A stretch of DNA of 64,000 nt from PKWO01 sp036384915 (GCA_036384915.1 DASVLJ010000062.1:62001-126000), one strand, 5' to 3'. Shown: positions 1-7,858, counted from the first letter of the stretch. A program made the numbers and translations. The notes: a model not told the origin generated them from the sequence alone.

Positions 1-194
1 AAGCGCAAGCAGTGATTGCCTTCCTGTTTGCCTTGTCTGAAGGCAGGATGAAAACCGAGCTCGTGCCGGCGATCAAGCGCCTCATCCTGCTGGGCAAGAA
101 AAAACGCCAGCCGAGCGAAGCCATGTTATCGACCATCCAGGCCGCCGTCGCGCGTACGGACCGGCACGGCTGGAACTGGCCGGTGACGGTGTAG
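1..194 (+). CDS. C-terminal fragment of an unidentified protein
   Basis: The reading frame is open from the left edge of the window and ends at a TAG codon, so only the last 60-odd residues are present. The tail is basic (a run reading GKKKRQ) and ends in WNWPVTV. I do not recognise the family. It converges on the cyclophilin gene with only five bases between the two stop codons, which is consistent with a real gene end, but a fragment this short could also be a chance frame. Confidence 0.4.
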   Translation, partial: AQAVIAFLFALSEGRMKTELVPAIKRLILLGKKKRQPSEAMLSTIQAAVARTDRHGWNWPVTV

Positions 195-199
195 GGCTG

Positions 200-760
200 C
201 TATGCCCGCTTGTAGGAAGTGATGTAATCGAGCGCGGGAAATTTCAGCTTCAGGTACCAGGCCCCATCCGTGGCCTCGATCCTGTGCGGCTCCGGCCCAT
301 TGCCCCAGGGCGGGATATCGCCATAGGCGGTCGTGAAGCGGCTGACGGTGCCTTGCATGCTGGCGTCGGTCACGTAGCCGAACGGCGTTTCCCAGGGCAT
401 GGTGCCGAGATTGTCGAGGTTTTCCCCGAGCGTGATGAACATATGCGTGGCACGCGAATGTTCGCCGTTGCCCGCGAAGCTCAGGTAGCCGCGCCGGAAC
501 TGGCGCAGATGCGGCAGCTTGGGGTCGTCCGGTATCGCCGCATAGGATCTGGTATGCGGCCGGGGCGGCCTTGAGCCGAACTGGCACAGGAAGTTGGCGA
601 CGCAGCGGAACAGCGGCAGGTTATCAAAGTGGCCGTCGTCGACCAATTCCAGAAAACGCGCTGCGCCGAACGGACTCCAATCCGGCCGAACCACGATATC
701 GATGCGGCCCTTGGTGGTTTCGCAGATGAGCTTGACCGCGTTACCTTGCTGTTCTTCCAT
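200..760 (-). CDS. Cyclophilin-type peptidyl-prolyl cis-trans isomerase
   Basis: This 186-residue protein carries a cyclophilin-like fold. The N-terminal strand reads TTKGRIDIVVRPDWSP, followed by the family signature region RFLELVDDGHFDNLPLFRCV and by GYLSFAGNGEHSRATHMFITLG, where cyclophilins place the substrate-binding strand. The family catalyses cis-trans isomerisation of X-Pro bonds in protein folding. The usual FHR active-site triplet is replaced by LFRCV, and an insertion separates the two halves, so it is a divergent member and its activity is uncertain. No signal peptide is visible, which suggests a cytoplasmic location. The start is the ATG ending at 760. It lies downstream of the sedolisin operon on the same strand with a gap of about 100 bases. 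Confidence 0.8.
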   Translation of the reverse strand: MEEQQGNAVKLICETTKGRIDIVVRPDWSPFGAARFLELVDDGHFDNLPLFRCVANFLCQFGSRPPRPHTRSYAAIPDDPKLPHLRQFRRGYLSFAGNGEHSRATHMFITLGENLDNLGTMPWETPFGYVTDASMQGTVSRFTTAYGDIPPWGNGPEPHRIEATDGAWYLKLKFPALDYITSYKRA

Positions 761-862
761 GAATTTTCTCGGCCAGGCGTATTCGTGAGCGGAGTGCAGG
801 ACGTTTGCGCCGCACGGAACGTCATCGACGCACCGTGCGGCAGAGCTTACCTCACCTCAAGC

Positions 863-1351
863 TTATTGCCCCCACAAATAGCAATACGCCGTGCTGCGCT
901 CGAGATTGGCATATACCGGCCCGCGAGCCGGGGCTTTCTTGATGAAGCCGTTGGGCGCCGAAGCGGTCGGTGTGGCGCCGCAATTGTTGTGCACCCAGTG
1001 CGTGCCCGGGCCGCCGCTGGTGTAGAGCGCGCCGCAGGTGGCGAGGTGGTCGTTCACGTGGATGGCCGCGAGCGACTTCGGCACCGTGTTCGAATTCAAC
1101 ACGTAGTCCACGGCGTACACGTTGTCGATGGCGACGTCATAGGTTTGACCATCCTGGTCGGACAAGAGCTTGAGATGGGTATGGCTCAACTGCACGCCTT
1201 GCAGGGTCTGTGTCGCGGCCGCGAAGACCGGGCCGCTGACGACCGTGCCCGACACATAGGCGCCGGCACCGGCGGCGCAATCGCTCTGGTCGCTGGCCAT
1301 GGCATGCAGGCTTGCGCTCATCAATAGCGCGGCGATCAAGTTTTTATTCAT
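863..1351 (-). CDS. Small secreted protein, companion of the sedolisin
   Basis: The 162-residue product starts with a clear Sec signal peptide (MNKNLIAALLMSASLHAMAS, cleavage probably after residue 20). The mature part of about 140 residues contains four cysteines (positions 25, 106, 124 and 157), which could form two disulfides in an exported protein. I do not recognise the family. A good ribosome-binding site (GGAG, eight bases before the ATG) sits in the 40-base gap behind the sedolisin stop codon, so the two genes are probably one transcript. This suggests a joint extracellular role, for example as inhibitor, chaperone or accessory factor. That role is inference only. Confidence 0.75.
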   Translation of the reverse strand: MNKNLIAALLMSASLHAMASDQSDCAAGAGAYVSGTVVSGPVFAAATQTLQGVQLSHTHLKLLSDQDGQTYDVAIDNVYAVDYVLNSNTVPKSLAAIHVNDHLATCGALYTSGGPGTHWVHNNCGATPTASAPNGFIKKAPARGPVYANLERSTAYCYLWGQ

Positions 1352-1391
1352 TTCTGTTCTCCAATTCGATAATGTTTATTCGGATAGCCGC

Positions 1392-3617
1392 TTACTGTGC
1401 CGTCACGCTGACGTTGTCGATGACGAACGAAGTCGGATATTCATAGTCGTTCACCGCGTTGAAATAGACCTCGACCGTCTGGCCCTTGTAGGCGCTCATG
1501 TCATAGCTATGCAGCTGGTATCCAGAGGCCTGGTTCGCATTGCTGAACGTAGCCAGGGTCCCAAGCACGGTACCGCCCGTGCTGCGCACTTGGACTGCCA
1601 TCGTGTCGTAAGCCTTGGTGCCGCTCTCCGCAGTGTCGACGTGCAGGTAGAAACTTAGCGTCACGGTCTTGGCCGTCGCAGGGATGGCGATTTTTTGGTA
1701 CACGGCATCGTTGAGGCTGGTCGCGCCGCCCATCCACGCGTCGTAGTTGCCTGCATAGGCCGGCTCGTCGGCCCAGTAACCGATGTCTCCGGTTGCATCC
1801 GTCCAGCCCGTGGCGCCGGATTCAAATCCGCCGTTGACGATCAGATTGGTCGGCGTTGGCGTCGGAGTGGGTGTAGGTGTCGGCGTCGGAGTGGGCGTCG
1901 GCGTCGGGGTTGGTGTCGGGGTTGGCGTGGGAGTAGGCGTCGGAGTTGGGGTGGGGGTCGGAGTTGGAGTCGGCGTAGGTGTAGGCGTCGGAGTAGGTGT
2001 TCCCACGGCCGCATTCATTTTCGCAACATCGAAGCTGCCCCAGCCCGATGCATAGTCCCAGCCGGCCTTGGCGCTGGCGACACCATTGCTGCCGCTTGTC
2101 ACGTCGTGGTAGGCCGCGAGCACCGCGGCGTTCTTGCTGTAAAACAGTGAGGCCGGATAGGCAATCGTGTTGCTGTGCGCCGATTGAATGCGGCCCCAAA
2201 AGCCGGCGAACAAGGGGGCGGACAGGCTGGTGCCGCCTACCAGGGTCGGCACGCCGCTGCTGTTGATCAGGAAGCCGCTGTTCGGATCCGCATCGAAGGC
2301 GATGTCGGGCACCCCGCGCTTGCTGCTGCTCAGCACACCGGCATTGGTCTGCCAGGGTTGGGCCGACTCGACGATGCTCGCGCCGCCGCCCGTACCGCTC
2401 CACACCGTCTCGGAAGCGTAAGCCGTGCCGCTCGAAGTCAGGGTCGTTCCACCGACCGCGATCACATAGGGCGAGGTGGCCGGATAGCTTTGCCCGGTCG
2501 AGGGGGGCGCGCATTCCTGCGCGCCCGCATCGCCGGCCGCAACCGAAAACACTTGTCCCTGTGCCATGGCTTGCTGGAAGATCTGGTCGTCCGTCGCCAT
2601 GCTGCCGTCGGCTTGCGCGGTCGATTCGCACACGCCGAGCGAAACGCTGATCGTCTTGGCCGTATTGTCCGTCACGGCGCGGTTGAACGCCGTGCCGAGG
2701 TCGGCATCCGAGTAGCTGGGCGCGACGTAGAATAGCATGCTCTTTACGCTGCCGCCGGCAGCGGCGAGCGCGGCCTGGCTGTCCAGATCCCACTCGTCAG
2801 TGCCGCTGGTGTCGCTGGTCTTGGTGCCGGTATCGATTTCCTGGGCGCTCACCGCGGAATAGCCGCTCTGCGAGGCAAAGGCGCTCAAGTCGGTCAGCGA
2901 TTGCGCGATATTGCCTTCGGCGATAATCGCAATCGACGTATTGCCCGCCGCCGGCAGGCTGTCGGCGTCATAGATGGTCGAGAAGTCGGTGGCGCCGTGC
3001 CCGGACACGGTGCCTTGCGTCTGCAGCTTGGTCGTATTGCGCATCAGGGTATGCAAGGTCTCGGCGGTCTGCAAGCCGTGGACGGCCAGCACGACATCGG
3101 CCAGCGCCGCAGGCACCATCGCGTCGGCCTCGTTGACGTGCACTTGCTTCCCGTCCTTGACGTAGGTCTTCAGCGTGGTATTGAAGGCCGCTTTCACTGT
3201 TGCGGCATTGCCGTCCGCCGTGACCAGCATGCGGTTCGGCGCAACCGTCACATTGCGGAAACCGGACGCCGACAAATAGGCGGCCACGGCGTCGGCCTGT
3301 GCCTGCGTCGGGCCGAATTGCGCCGTGAATTGCGCCGGGGTCAGGTATTGCCTACTGCCGTTTCGGATACCGGCAGTCAAGGCATCGAGCGCCGCCTTGT
3401 TGCGCAGCTTCAGGCTGACGGCAATGTGCACCGGTGCGCCGGAAGACATTTCCGTCGCTTGCGTGCCGACCGCGGCGGGATGATTGCGGACATACGACTT
3501 GGTGGCCGTCGGCGCCCATGCGGACGTGGTGCCTGCTTGCGCGCCGGCGCAAAACAGGGTGGCGATGGCGAGCACCAACGGACGTATTTTCATTGGATGA
3601 CGATGAACGTGTGACAT
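1392..3617 (-). CDS. Sedolisin (S53) serine-carboxyl protease with Pro-Thr linker and C-terminal beta-sandwich domain
   Basis: The 741-residue precursor has a signal peptide (about 9-29), a Pro-kumamolisin activation propeptide (about 40-190), an S53 catalytic domain (about 205-538), a 51-residue Thr-Pro linker (540-590) and a C-terminal domain (591-741) starting NLIVNGGFESG, typical of carbohydrate- or surface-binding jelly-roll modules. The S53 catalytic residues are all visible: Glu275 and Asp279 in DEWDLDS, the oxyanion Asp363 in AAGDAG, and Ser464 in GGTSLSAP. The calcium site residues Asp505 and Asp521 are in HDVTSG and GWDYASGWGS. The family are acid endopeptidases that self-activate outside the cell. 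The start at 3617 is chosen over the internal ATG at 3593 because GGAGAG lies four bases upstream. Export is probably by Sec followed by type II secretion. Confidence 0.93.
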   Translation of the reverse strand: MSHVHRHPMKIRPLVLAIATLFCAGAQAGTTSAWAPTATKSYVRNHPAAVGTQATEMSSGAPVHIAVSLKLRNKAALDALTAGIRNGSRQYLTPAQFTAQFGPTQAQADAVAAYLSASGFRNVTVAPNRMLVTADGNAATVKAAFNTTLKTYVKDGKQVHVNEADAMVPAALADVVLAVHGLQTAETLHTLMRNTTKLQTQGTVSGHGATDFSTIYDADSLPAAGNTSIAIIAEGNIAQSLTDLSAFASQSGYSAVSAQEIDTGTKTSDTSGTDEWDLDSQAALAAAGGSVKSMLFYVAPSYSDADLGTAFNRAVTDNTAKTISVSLGVCESTAQADGSMATDDQIFQQAMAQGQVFSVAAGDAGAQECAPPSTGQSYPATSPYVIAVGGTTLTSSGTAYASETVWSGTGGGASIVESAQPWQTNAGVLSSSKRGVPDIAFDADPNSGFLINSSGVPTLVGGTSLSAPLFAGFWGRIQSAHSNTIAYPASLFYSKNAAVLAAYHDVTSGSNGVASAKAGWDYASGWGSFDVAKMNAAVGTPTPTPTPTPTPTPTPTPTPTPTPTPTPTPTPTPTPTPTPTPTPTPTPTPTNLIVNGGFESGATGWTDATGDIGYWADEPAYAGNYDAWMGGATSLNDAVYQKIAIPATAKTVTLSFYLHVDTAESGTKAYDTMAVQVRSTGGTVLGTLATFSNANQASGYQLHSYDMSAYKGQTVEVYFNAVNDYEYPTSFVIDNVSVTAQ
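1848..2000 (-). repeat. Thr-Pro dipeptide repeat coding tract
   Basis: This 153-base stretch encodes Thr followed by 25 Pro-Thr units in the sedolisin. The six-base units use mixed synonymous third positions rather than one pure repeat, which suggests selection for the linker protein sequence as well as slippage. Read on the other strand the same DNA gives an open Val-Gly repeat, which is a shadow. Confidence 0.9.
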
Positions 3618-3875
3618 TTTCTCTCCGTGATTTTGCTATGCGTTTTGTAGGTTTTTGACGGAAACCGCCCGAAAGAACGCCAGAACGGATTCCCTCACCT
3701 TTGGTCATCGCGGCACAGGGCAGGAAGTGCTGCCGCATGCCGGATCGCAAAAGGCTTCTTCGTTACTGCCAGTCAGGACAAACTGCTTGGAACAACTGAT
3801 TGATAGTCGGCAAATCCGGTCTCATCGGCCGGGAAAAACACCCAGCCATGGGCACCAGAGTTTCCGACAGGGCGG

Positions 3876-3905
3876 ACACTACGCTTGCGGATAACAAACT
3901 GTCAA
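3876..3905 (-). promoter_or_regulatory. Candidate sedolisin promoter
   Basis: On the minus strand a perfect TTGACA lies at 3900-3905. After 18 bases comes a poor -10 match, TAGTGT, at 3876-3881. A weak -10 with a perfect -35 directly below a dyad would fit an activator-dependent promoter. The implied 5' leader is about 250 bases. This is a by-eye call. Confidence 0.35.
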
Positions 3906-3910
3906 TAGAT

Positions 3911-3975
3911 TGCAAATTTAACTAACTATTTCGCCACTTCTGTTGTAGGAATACCTACAGCCCAAGAAATTTGCA
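3911..3975. promoter_or_regulatory. Nested palindrome, possible operator
   Basis: TGCAAATTT at 3911-3919 is matched by a perfect inverted copy AAATTTGCA at 3967-3975. Centred between them is a second perfect inverted repeat, TGTAGG (3944-3949), AATA, CCTACA (3954-3959). The structure sits just upstream of the candidate -35 box of the sedolisin gene. Confidence 0.45.
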
Positions 3976-4032
3976 GGAGAATGTCACGGAGAGGTAATGC
4001 GTTTTTGATAATATCGAGGGAACTATATCGAC

Positions 4033-4048
4033 TTGACGCATGCGTCAA
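4033..4048. promoter_or_regulatory. Perfect 16-bp palindrome
   Basis: TTGACGCATGCGTCAA is a perfect uninterrupted palindrome. Such a site normally marks binding of a dimeric regulator. The regulator is unknown. Confidence 0.45.
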
Positions 4049-4216
4049 TCAAAGGCGCGATTTACCTGCTATCTAGCGCGGTGATTTTCACGGCGCGCAT
4101 GGAAGTACCTGCCGCAATCAGTTTTCACGAGGCAGCAGGTCTGTTTTCAGAATGGCCTTCGACCATTCCGTTTGAGATGCGCTCACGCGGGCCGCCCGAA
4201 AGTGCAGCTTGTCTCT

Positions 4217-4259
4217 CCAACTTCAATCATCTCTCATGCGTCATGAGAGGGTGAGTTGG
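4217..4259. terminator. Hairpin downstream of lipA
   Basis: CTCTCATG (4231-4238), CGT, CATGAGAG (4242-4249) is a perfect 8-bp stem with a 3-base loop. It is enclosed by a second pair, CCAACT (4217-4222) and AGTTGG (4254-4259). It lies about 30-70 bases past the lipA stop codon. There is no T-run on the minus strand, so it may be a transcript-end stabiliser rather than a strict intrinsic terminator. Confidence 0.35.
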
Positions 4260-4287
4260 CTCCATCACAAGGTGCCCCAGTGAATAA

Positions 4288-5262
4288 TTAACCGGCTACA
4301 ACCCCATGCGCCTGCTGGTCGGCATGGTAAGAAGAGCGCACCATCGCGCCGACGGCGGCGTGCACGAAGCCCATTTTGTAAGCCTCGTCCTCGAACATCT
4401 TGAAGGTGTCCGGATGCACATAGCGCCGCACCGGCAGATGGTCGCCCGAAGGCATCAGGTATTGGCCTATGGTCAGCATGTCCACATCATGTGCGCGCAG
4501 GTCGCGCATCACTTGCAGGATTTCCTCGTCGGTTTCGCCGAGCCCAACCATGATGCCCGACTTGGTCGGCACGCCGGGGTGCGCGGCCTTGAAACGTTTC
4601 AGCAGGTTCAGCGAGTATTCGTAGTCCGAGCCGGGGCGCGCTTCCTTGTACAGGCGCGGCACGGTTTCCAGGTTATGGTTCATTACGTCCGGCGGGGCGG
4701 CGTTCAGGATTTCGAGTGCGCGATCCATGCGACCGCGGAAGTCCGGCGTGAGGATTTCGATGCGCGTGGCCGGGGACAGTTCGCGCACGCGCTCGATGCA
4801 GGCGGCGAAATGAGCAGCACCGCCATCGCGCAAATCGTCGCGGTCGACGGACGTGATGACGACGTAGTTGAGCTTCAGCGCGGCAATCGTCTTGGCCAGG
4901 TTTTCCGGCTCGTTCGGATCGAGCGGGTCGGGGCGGCCGTGGCCGACGTCGCAGAACGGGCAACGGCGCGTGCACTTGTCGCCCATGATCATGAAGGTGG
5001 CCGTGCCCTTGCCGAAACATTCGCCGATATTGGGGCAGCTTGCTTCTTCGCACACCGTCACGAGCTTGTTGGCGCGCAGAATGTCCTTGATTTCGTAAAA
5101 GCGCGTCGAAGGCGACGCGGCCTTGACGCGAATCCAGTCCGGCTTGGGGAGGCGCTCCGCAGGAACGATCTTGATGGGGATGCGCGCGGTCTTGCCGGCG
5201 CCCTTTTGCTTGTCGTTCGGGTTGTAGTTCGAGGAAGCCAGCGGCGTGGTATCGGAGGTCAT
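4288..5262 (-). CDS. lipA: Lipoyl synthase
   Basis: The 324-residue enzyme is a radical-SAM protein that inserts two sulfur atoms into octanoyl groups on lipoyl domains. Both iron-sulfur cluster motifs are visible: the auxiliary-cluster cysteines C71, C76 and C82 (CEEASCPNIGEC) and the radical-SAM CX3CX2C cysteines C97, C101 and C104 (CTRRCPFC). The conserved RSSY serine region near the C-terminus ligates the auxiliary cluster. Length matches the family. Its ATG overlaps the end of lipB (ATGA arrangement), so the two are translationally coupled, and LipB supplies the octanoylated substrate. Confidence 0.98.
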   Translation of the reverse strand: MTSDTTPLASSNYNPNDKQKGAGKTARIPIKIVPAERLPKPDWIRVKAASPSTRFYEIKDILRANKLVTVCEEASCPNIGECFGKGTATFMIMGDKCTRRCPFCDVGHGRPDPLDPNEPENLAKTIAALKLNYVVITSVDRDDLRDGGAAHFAACIERVRELSPATRIEILTPDFRGRMDRALEILNAAPPDVMNHNLETVPRLYKEARPGSDYEYSLNLLKRFKAAHPGVPTKSGIMVGLGETDEEILQVMRDLRAHDVDMLTIGQYLMPSGDHLPVRRYVHPDTFKMFEDEAYKMGFVHAAVGAMVRSSYHADQQAHGVVAG

Positions 5263-5975
5263 GGTGCGTCTTCTGTAAGCGGCCGGTCATCCAGCCTTTG
5301 CATCAAATTATCGGCCAATGCGGTTTGCACGTCGGCAAGCAGGGCAGGCGCGCCGGCGGTCTTCATGTCGACCGTGGCCAGGCCGGCATAGCCGCAAGGG
5401 TTGATCCAGGAAAACGGGGTGAGGTCCATGTCGACGTTGAGCGAGACCCCATGATAAGTGCAGCCGTTGCCGCGCACTTTCAGGCCCAGCGCGGCGATCT
5501 TGGCGCCTTGCCACGGCCCGTCGGCCAGGTAAATGCCGGGTGCGCCGGTTTTGCGCACACCGGCAAGATTATACGCCGCCAGGGTGTCGATCACGGCTTG
5601 TTCGATGCGGTTGACGAATTCGCGGGCATGAAGCTTGCCGCCGCGCCGGCGCAAGTCGATCAGGAGATAGACCACCACCTGGCCCGGTCCGTGATAGGTG
5701 ACCTCGCCGCCGCGGTCGGTCTGCACCACGGGGATGTCGCGCGCATCGAGGATATGGCTGCGGTCGGCGCCGAGGCCGAGGGTATAGACGGGCGGATGTT
5801 CGACGATCCAGAGCTGGTTGGGCGTGTCCGCCGTGCGCGCGTCAGTGTACGCGCGCATGGCGGCGAAGCTGGTTTCGTAAGGTTCTAGCCCGCGATGGAT
5901 TATGCCGGGCAGGCTTGCTGCTTTTGCGGCAGTTGCTGCAGTTGTGGCCGGATTTGCGGTTTCTGTTGCTGGCAT
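5259..5975 (-). CDS. lipB: Lipoyl(octanoyl) transferase
   Basis: The 238-residue enzyme transfers octanoate from acyl carrier protein to lipoyl domains, the first step of lipoate synthesis. Family motifs are present: RGGEVTYHGPGQ, the catalytic Lys in GAKIAALG, and the catalytic Cys in INPCGYAGL. The first 20 or so residues are a low-complexity Ala/Thr stretch, and the start at 5975 overlaps the end of the upstream DUF2917 gene by 76 bases. The true start may therefore be a little further in, but no better ATG exists before the conserved HRGLEPYE segment. Confidence 0.95.
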   Translation of the reverse strand: MPATETANPATTAATAAKAASLPGIIHRGLEPYETSFAAMRAYTDARTADTPNQLWIVEHPPVYTLGLGADRSHILDARDIPVVQTDRGGEVTYHGPGQVVVYLLIDLRRRGGKLHAREFVNRIEQAVIDTLAAYNLAGVRKTGAPGIYLADGPWQGAKIAALGLKVRGNGCTYHGVSLNVDMDLTPFSWINPCGYAGLATVDMKTAGAPALLADVQTALADNLMQRLDDRPLTEDAP

Positions 5976-6334
5976 AGGTCGCCAGTGTAACCAAATTGCG
6001 GCTCGGTCGCTGCCAGGTCGGCGGTCTTGAGCGGATTCTGCGGCAAGGCTTTGAAGAAATCGAAAGCACGTCGCGGCTCATCCTCCGCTGCTTCGTCTTG
6101 CTCATGCGACAACAAAATCTGGCCGTCGCCACGGAAAGCCTCGATCACAACCAGCTTGTCCGGCTCAACCGTGAAGTTGTCGCCGGCATCGAGCCAATAG
6201 TCGTCGGTCGAGCCTTCAACAGTCAGCCACAGCTTGCCGCGCAGCACGCTCAAGATTTCGCGGCGGTTGGAGACGCCTGAGACGGTCATGCCGTCCTTGA
6301 TGTTTAGCGTCGAATTGGTGAATAATATTCTCAT
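5900..6334 (-). CDS. DUF2917 domain protein
   Basis: The 144-residue product matches the small DUF2917 family by its N-terminal half: a cupin-like run including LRGKLWLTVEG, DDYWLDAGDNFTV and DKLVVIEAFRGDGQI. The function is unknown. The C-terminal third is Gln/Pro-rich and probably disordered. I chose the ATG at 6334 because AGGAG stands nine bases upstream, and the longer frame has no such signal. It is divergent from a GcvA-like lysR gene, an arrangement I associate with Burkholderiales, which suggests the LysR protein controls it. The 3' end runs into lipB. Confidence 0.75.
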   Translation of the reverse strand: MRILFTNSTLNIKDGMTVSGVSNRREILSVLRGKLWLTVEGSTDDYWLDAGDNFTVEPDKLVVIEAFRGDGQILLSHEQDEAAEDEPRRAFDFFKALPQNPLKTADLAATEPQFGYTGDLCQQQKPQIRPQLQQLPQKQQACPA

Positions 6335-6422
6335 GATTCTGTACTCCTGCCTGTTCGGCTTTGCCCCTGAAATATCAGGTTTAAAGCCATTGTAGGATGT
6401 GGAGCGTCGTCGCGGAATCGAC

Positions 6423-6450
6423 ATATTTTTGCAGGTTATGCTAAAAATAT
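6423..6450. promoter_or_regulatory. LysR-type dyad operator
   Basis: ATATTTTT (6423-6430) and AAAAATAT (6443-6450) form a perfect 8-bp inverted repeat with a 12-base spacer, in the gap between the divergent DUF2917 and lysR genes. LysR regulators bind T-N11-A dyads of this shape, and the site is 13 bases before the lysR start, as expected for autoregulation. Confidence 0.55.
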
Positions 6451-6462
6451 TCACATAAAGCC

Positions 6463-7404
6463 ATGAGCGACAACTTGAAACGCTTGCCCAATCTGGCCGC
6501 CCTGCGTGCCTTTGAGGCGGCGGCGCGGCACGAAAACTTTTCCCGCGCAGCAGAGGAAGTGCATCTGACCCATGGCGCGATCAGCCATCAGATCCGTGCG
6601 CTGGAGGAAGACCTGGGCTTGCAACTTTTTACACGCAACGGCAAACGCATCGCCATCACCCCAGAGGGCGTGCGCTTTGCGGCGGTAATCCGCAAGTCCC
6701 TGGGCGACATTGCTGAAGCCGCGCATGAGCTGAAGAGCAACGCGCGCGTCAAACGCCTGTTGATCTCTGCGGTGCCATCACTGGCGGCGCGTTGGCTTGC
6801 CGTGCGCATGGGCAAGTTCATCGACCGCCATCCCGATATCGAGGTCACGTTGCAAACCTCGACCGAGCTGGTCGACTTGACGCGCAGCCAGGTCGACGTG
6901 TGCGTGCGTTTTGGCCCCGGGGTCTATCCCGGCGTGAAATCGGAATGGCTGATCGGCGATTATCTTTATCCCGTCGCCAGCCCGAATTTTCGCGGCGGCA
7001 AGCTGCCGCAAAAGCCTTCGGAACTGACGCGCGACATGCTCTTGCGTACCGATGGCGACGAAACCTGGGGCCGCTGGTTTGCCGCTGCAGGCGTGACTCT
7101 TCCCGAGCCTTCGGGCGGCCTGGTGTTCGACGATTCCTCGATGCTGCTACGCTCTGCCGCCGCCGGCCACGGCATAGCCATGGCGCGCCATTTGATCGCC
7201 ATGCCGGAGATTGCCGATGGCGACCTGGTGCGGCTGTTCGACGTGGCCGTGCCCACACGCTATGCCTATTACATCGTCTACACGGAACAGGCGTTCGAGA
7301 AGCCGCAGGTGCGGGCTTTCCGCGACTGGCTGGTCGCGGAGGCTAGAGAGTTTGAGGCGCAGGCCGAGTGGCCGGAATGTGGCGGGGTTACAGCATCGCC
7401 TTGA
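6463..7404 (+). CDS. LysR-family transcriptional regulator, GcvA-like
   Basis: The 313-residue protein has an N-terminal winged helix-turn-helix (about 8-66; LRAFEAAARHENFSRAAEE followed by HGAISHQIRALEEDLG). A periplasmic-binding-protein-like effector domain follows (about 95-300). The start LPNLAALRAFEA and the QVDVCVRFGPG segment resemble the GcvA/DsdC/AmpR branch. The effector is unknown. It is transcribed away from the DUF2917 gene across a 128-base gap holding a LysR-type dyad. The pair splits what is otherwise a conserved dacC-ybeD-lipB-lipA neighbourhood. Confidence 0.9.
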   Translation: MSDNLKRLPNLAALRAFEAAARHENFSRAAEEVHLTHGAISHQIRALEEDLGLQLFTRNGKRIAITPEGVRFAAVIRKSLGDIAEAAHELKSNARVKRLLISAVPSLAARWLAVRMGKFIDRHPDIEVTLQTSTELVDLTRSQVDVCVRFGPGVYPGVKSEWLIGDYLYPVASPNFRGGKLPQKPSELTRDMLLRTDGDETWGRWFAAAGVTLPEPSGGLVFDDSSMLLRSAAAGHGIAMARHLIAMPEIADGDLVRLFDVAVPTRYAYYIVYTEQAFEKPQVRAFRDWLVAEAREFEAQAEWPECGGVTASP

Positions 7405-7461
7405 CCAAAGGACCGTATGGCGGGGGTAATCCGCCAATGCATCAAATTACTTTCTTTGCGC

Positions 7462-7495
7462 GTGGTGGGTTGCGCCTACCGCTTACCCACCCTAC
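7462..7495. repeat. GTAGGGTGG-family intergenic repeat (half element)
   Basis: The segment contains GGTGGGT (7464-7470) and ACCCACC (7485-7491), a perfect 7-bp stem, and ends in ACCCACCCTAC. Closely similar ends occur at 20806-20836 and 27150-27181. Standing between the convergent lysR and DUF493 genes, it may act as a terminator. Confidence 0.55.
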
Positions 7496-7522
7496 AAGTG
7501 TCTTGCGAAACGAGGTGACGTC

Positions 7523-7813
7523 TTACAACACCACCTTGACCATGGGATGCGAAGACAGCGCGCGATACAAGTTGTCCAGCTGTTCACGGCTGATTGCGCG
7601 CACGGTCACCGTGAGCGAGAGATAGGTGCCCTTGGCAGAAGGGCGCATTTCCATCTTGCCGGCATGGAAAGTCGGATCGTGCAGCACCACCACTTCGACG
7701 ATGGTTTGGGCGAAATCGTCGTGCATCTTCCCCATCACCTTGATGGGGAAGTCGCTCGGGTATTCGATCAAGCTCTCGGCGGGCGTGGGCACGTTGGTCA
7801 TAGTGATATCCAT
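7523..7813 (-). CDS. YbeD-like DUF493 family protein
   Basis: This product of about 96 residues belongs to the DUF493/YbeD family: SLIEYPSDFPIKVMG near the N-terminus and GTYLSLTVTVRAISREQLD in the second half, giving a small ferredoxin-like ACT-type fold. In many proteobacteria the gene stands between dacA/dacC and lipB, as here apart from the inserted lysR pair. A role linked to lipoate metabolism has been proposed but not settled. The start is ambiguous: TTG at 7822, ATG at 7813 or ATG at 7801, the last with a weak GGA seven bases upstream. Confidence 0.88.
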   Translation of the reverse strand: MDITMTNVPTPAESLIEYPSDFPIKVMGKMHDDFAQTIVEVVVLHDPTFHAGKMEMRPSAKGTYLSLTVTVRAISREQLDNLYRALSSHPMVKVVL

Positions 7814-7858
7814 GGACGTCAAATGGGGACGGCTCGCTCTATTGCAATAGTACGCCGA

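Larger units (their letters stand above)
3618..4287. other. 670-bp intergenic region upstream of the sedolisin gene
   Basis: No convincing gene is present: the short frames here lack ribosome-binding sites and recognisable protein features. The region is AT-richer than its surroundings between about 3895 and 4060 and contains three separate palindromic structures (3911-3975, 4033-4048 and 4217-4259), listed individually. It must hold the sedolisin promoter and possibly the end of the lipA transcript. Confidence 0.6.

Noticed and set aside
1783..2055. Val-Gly repeat protein on the plus strand
   Set aside because: It is the antisense reading of the Thr-Pro linker of the sedolisin, whose catalytic domain fixes the coding strand.
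4033..4254. 73-residue frame in the sedolisin upstream region
   Set aside because: It begins inside a palindrome, has no ribosome-binding site, ends in a hairpin and resembles no protein.
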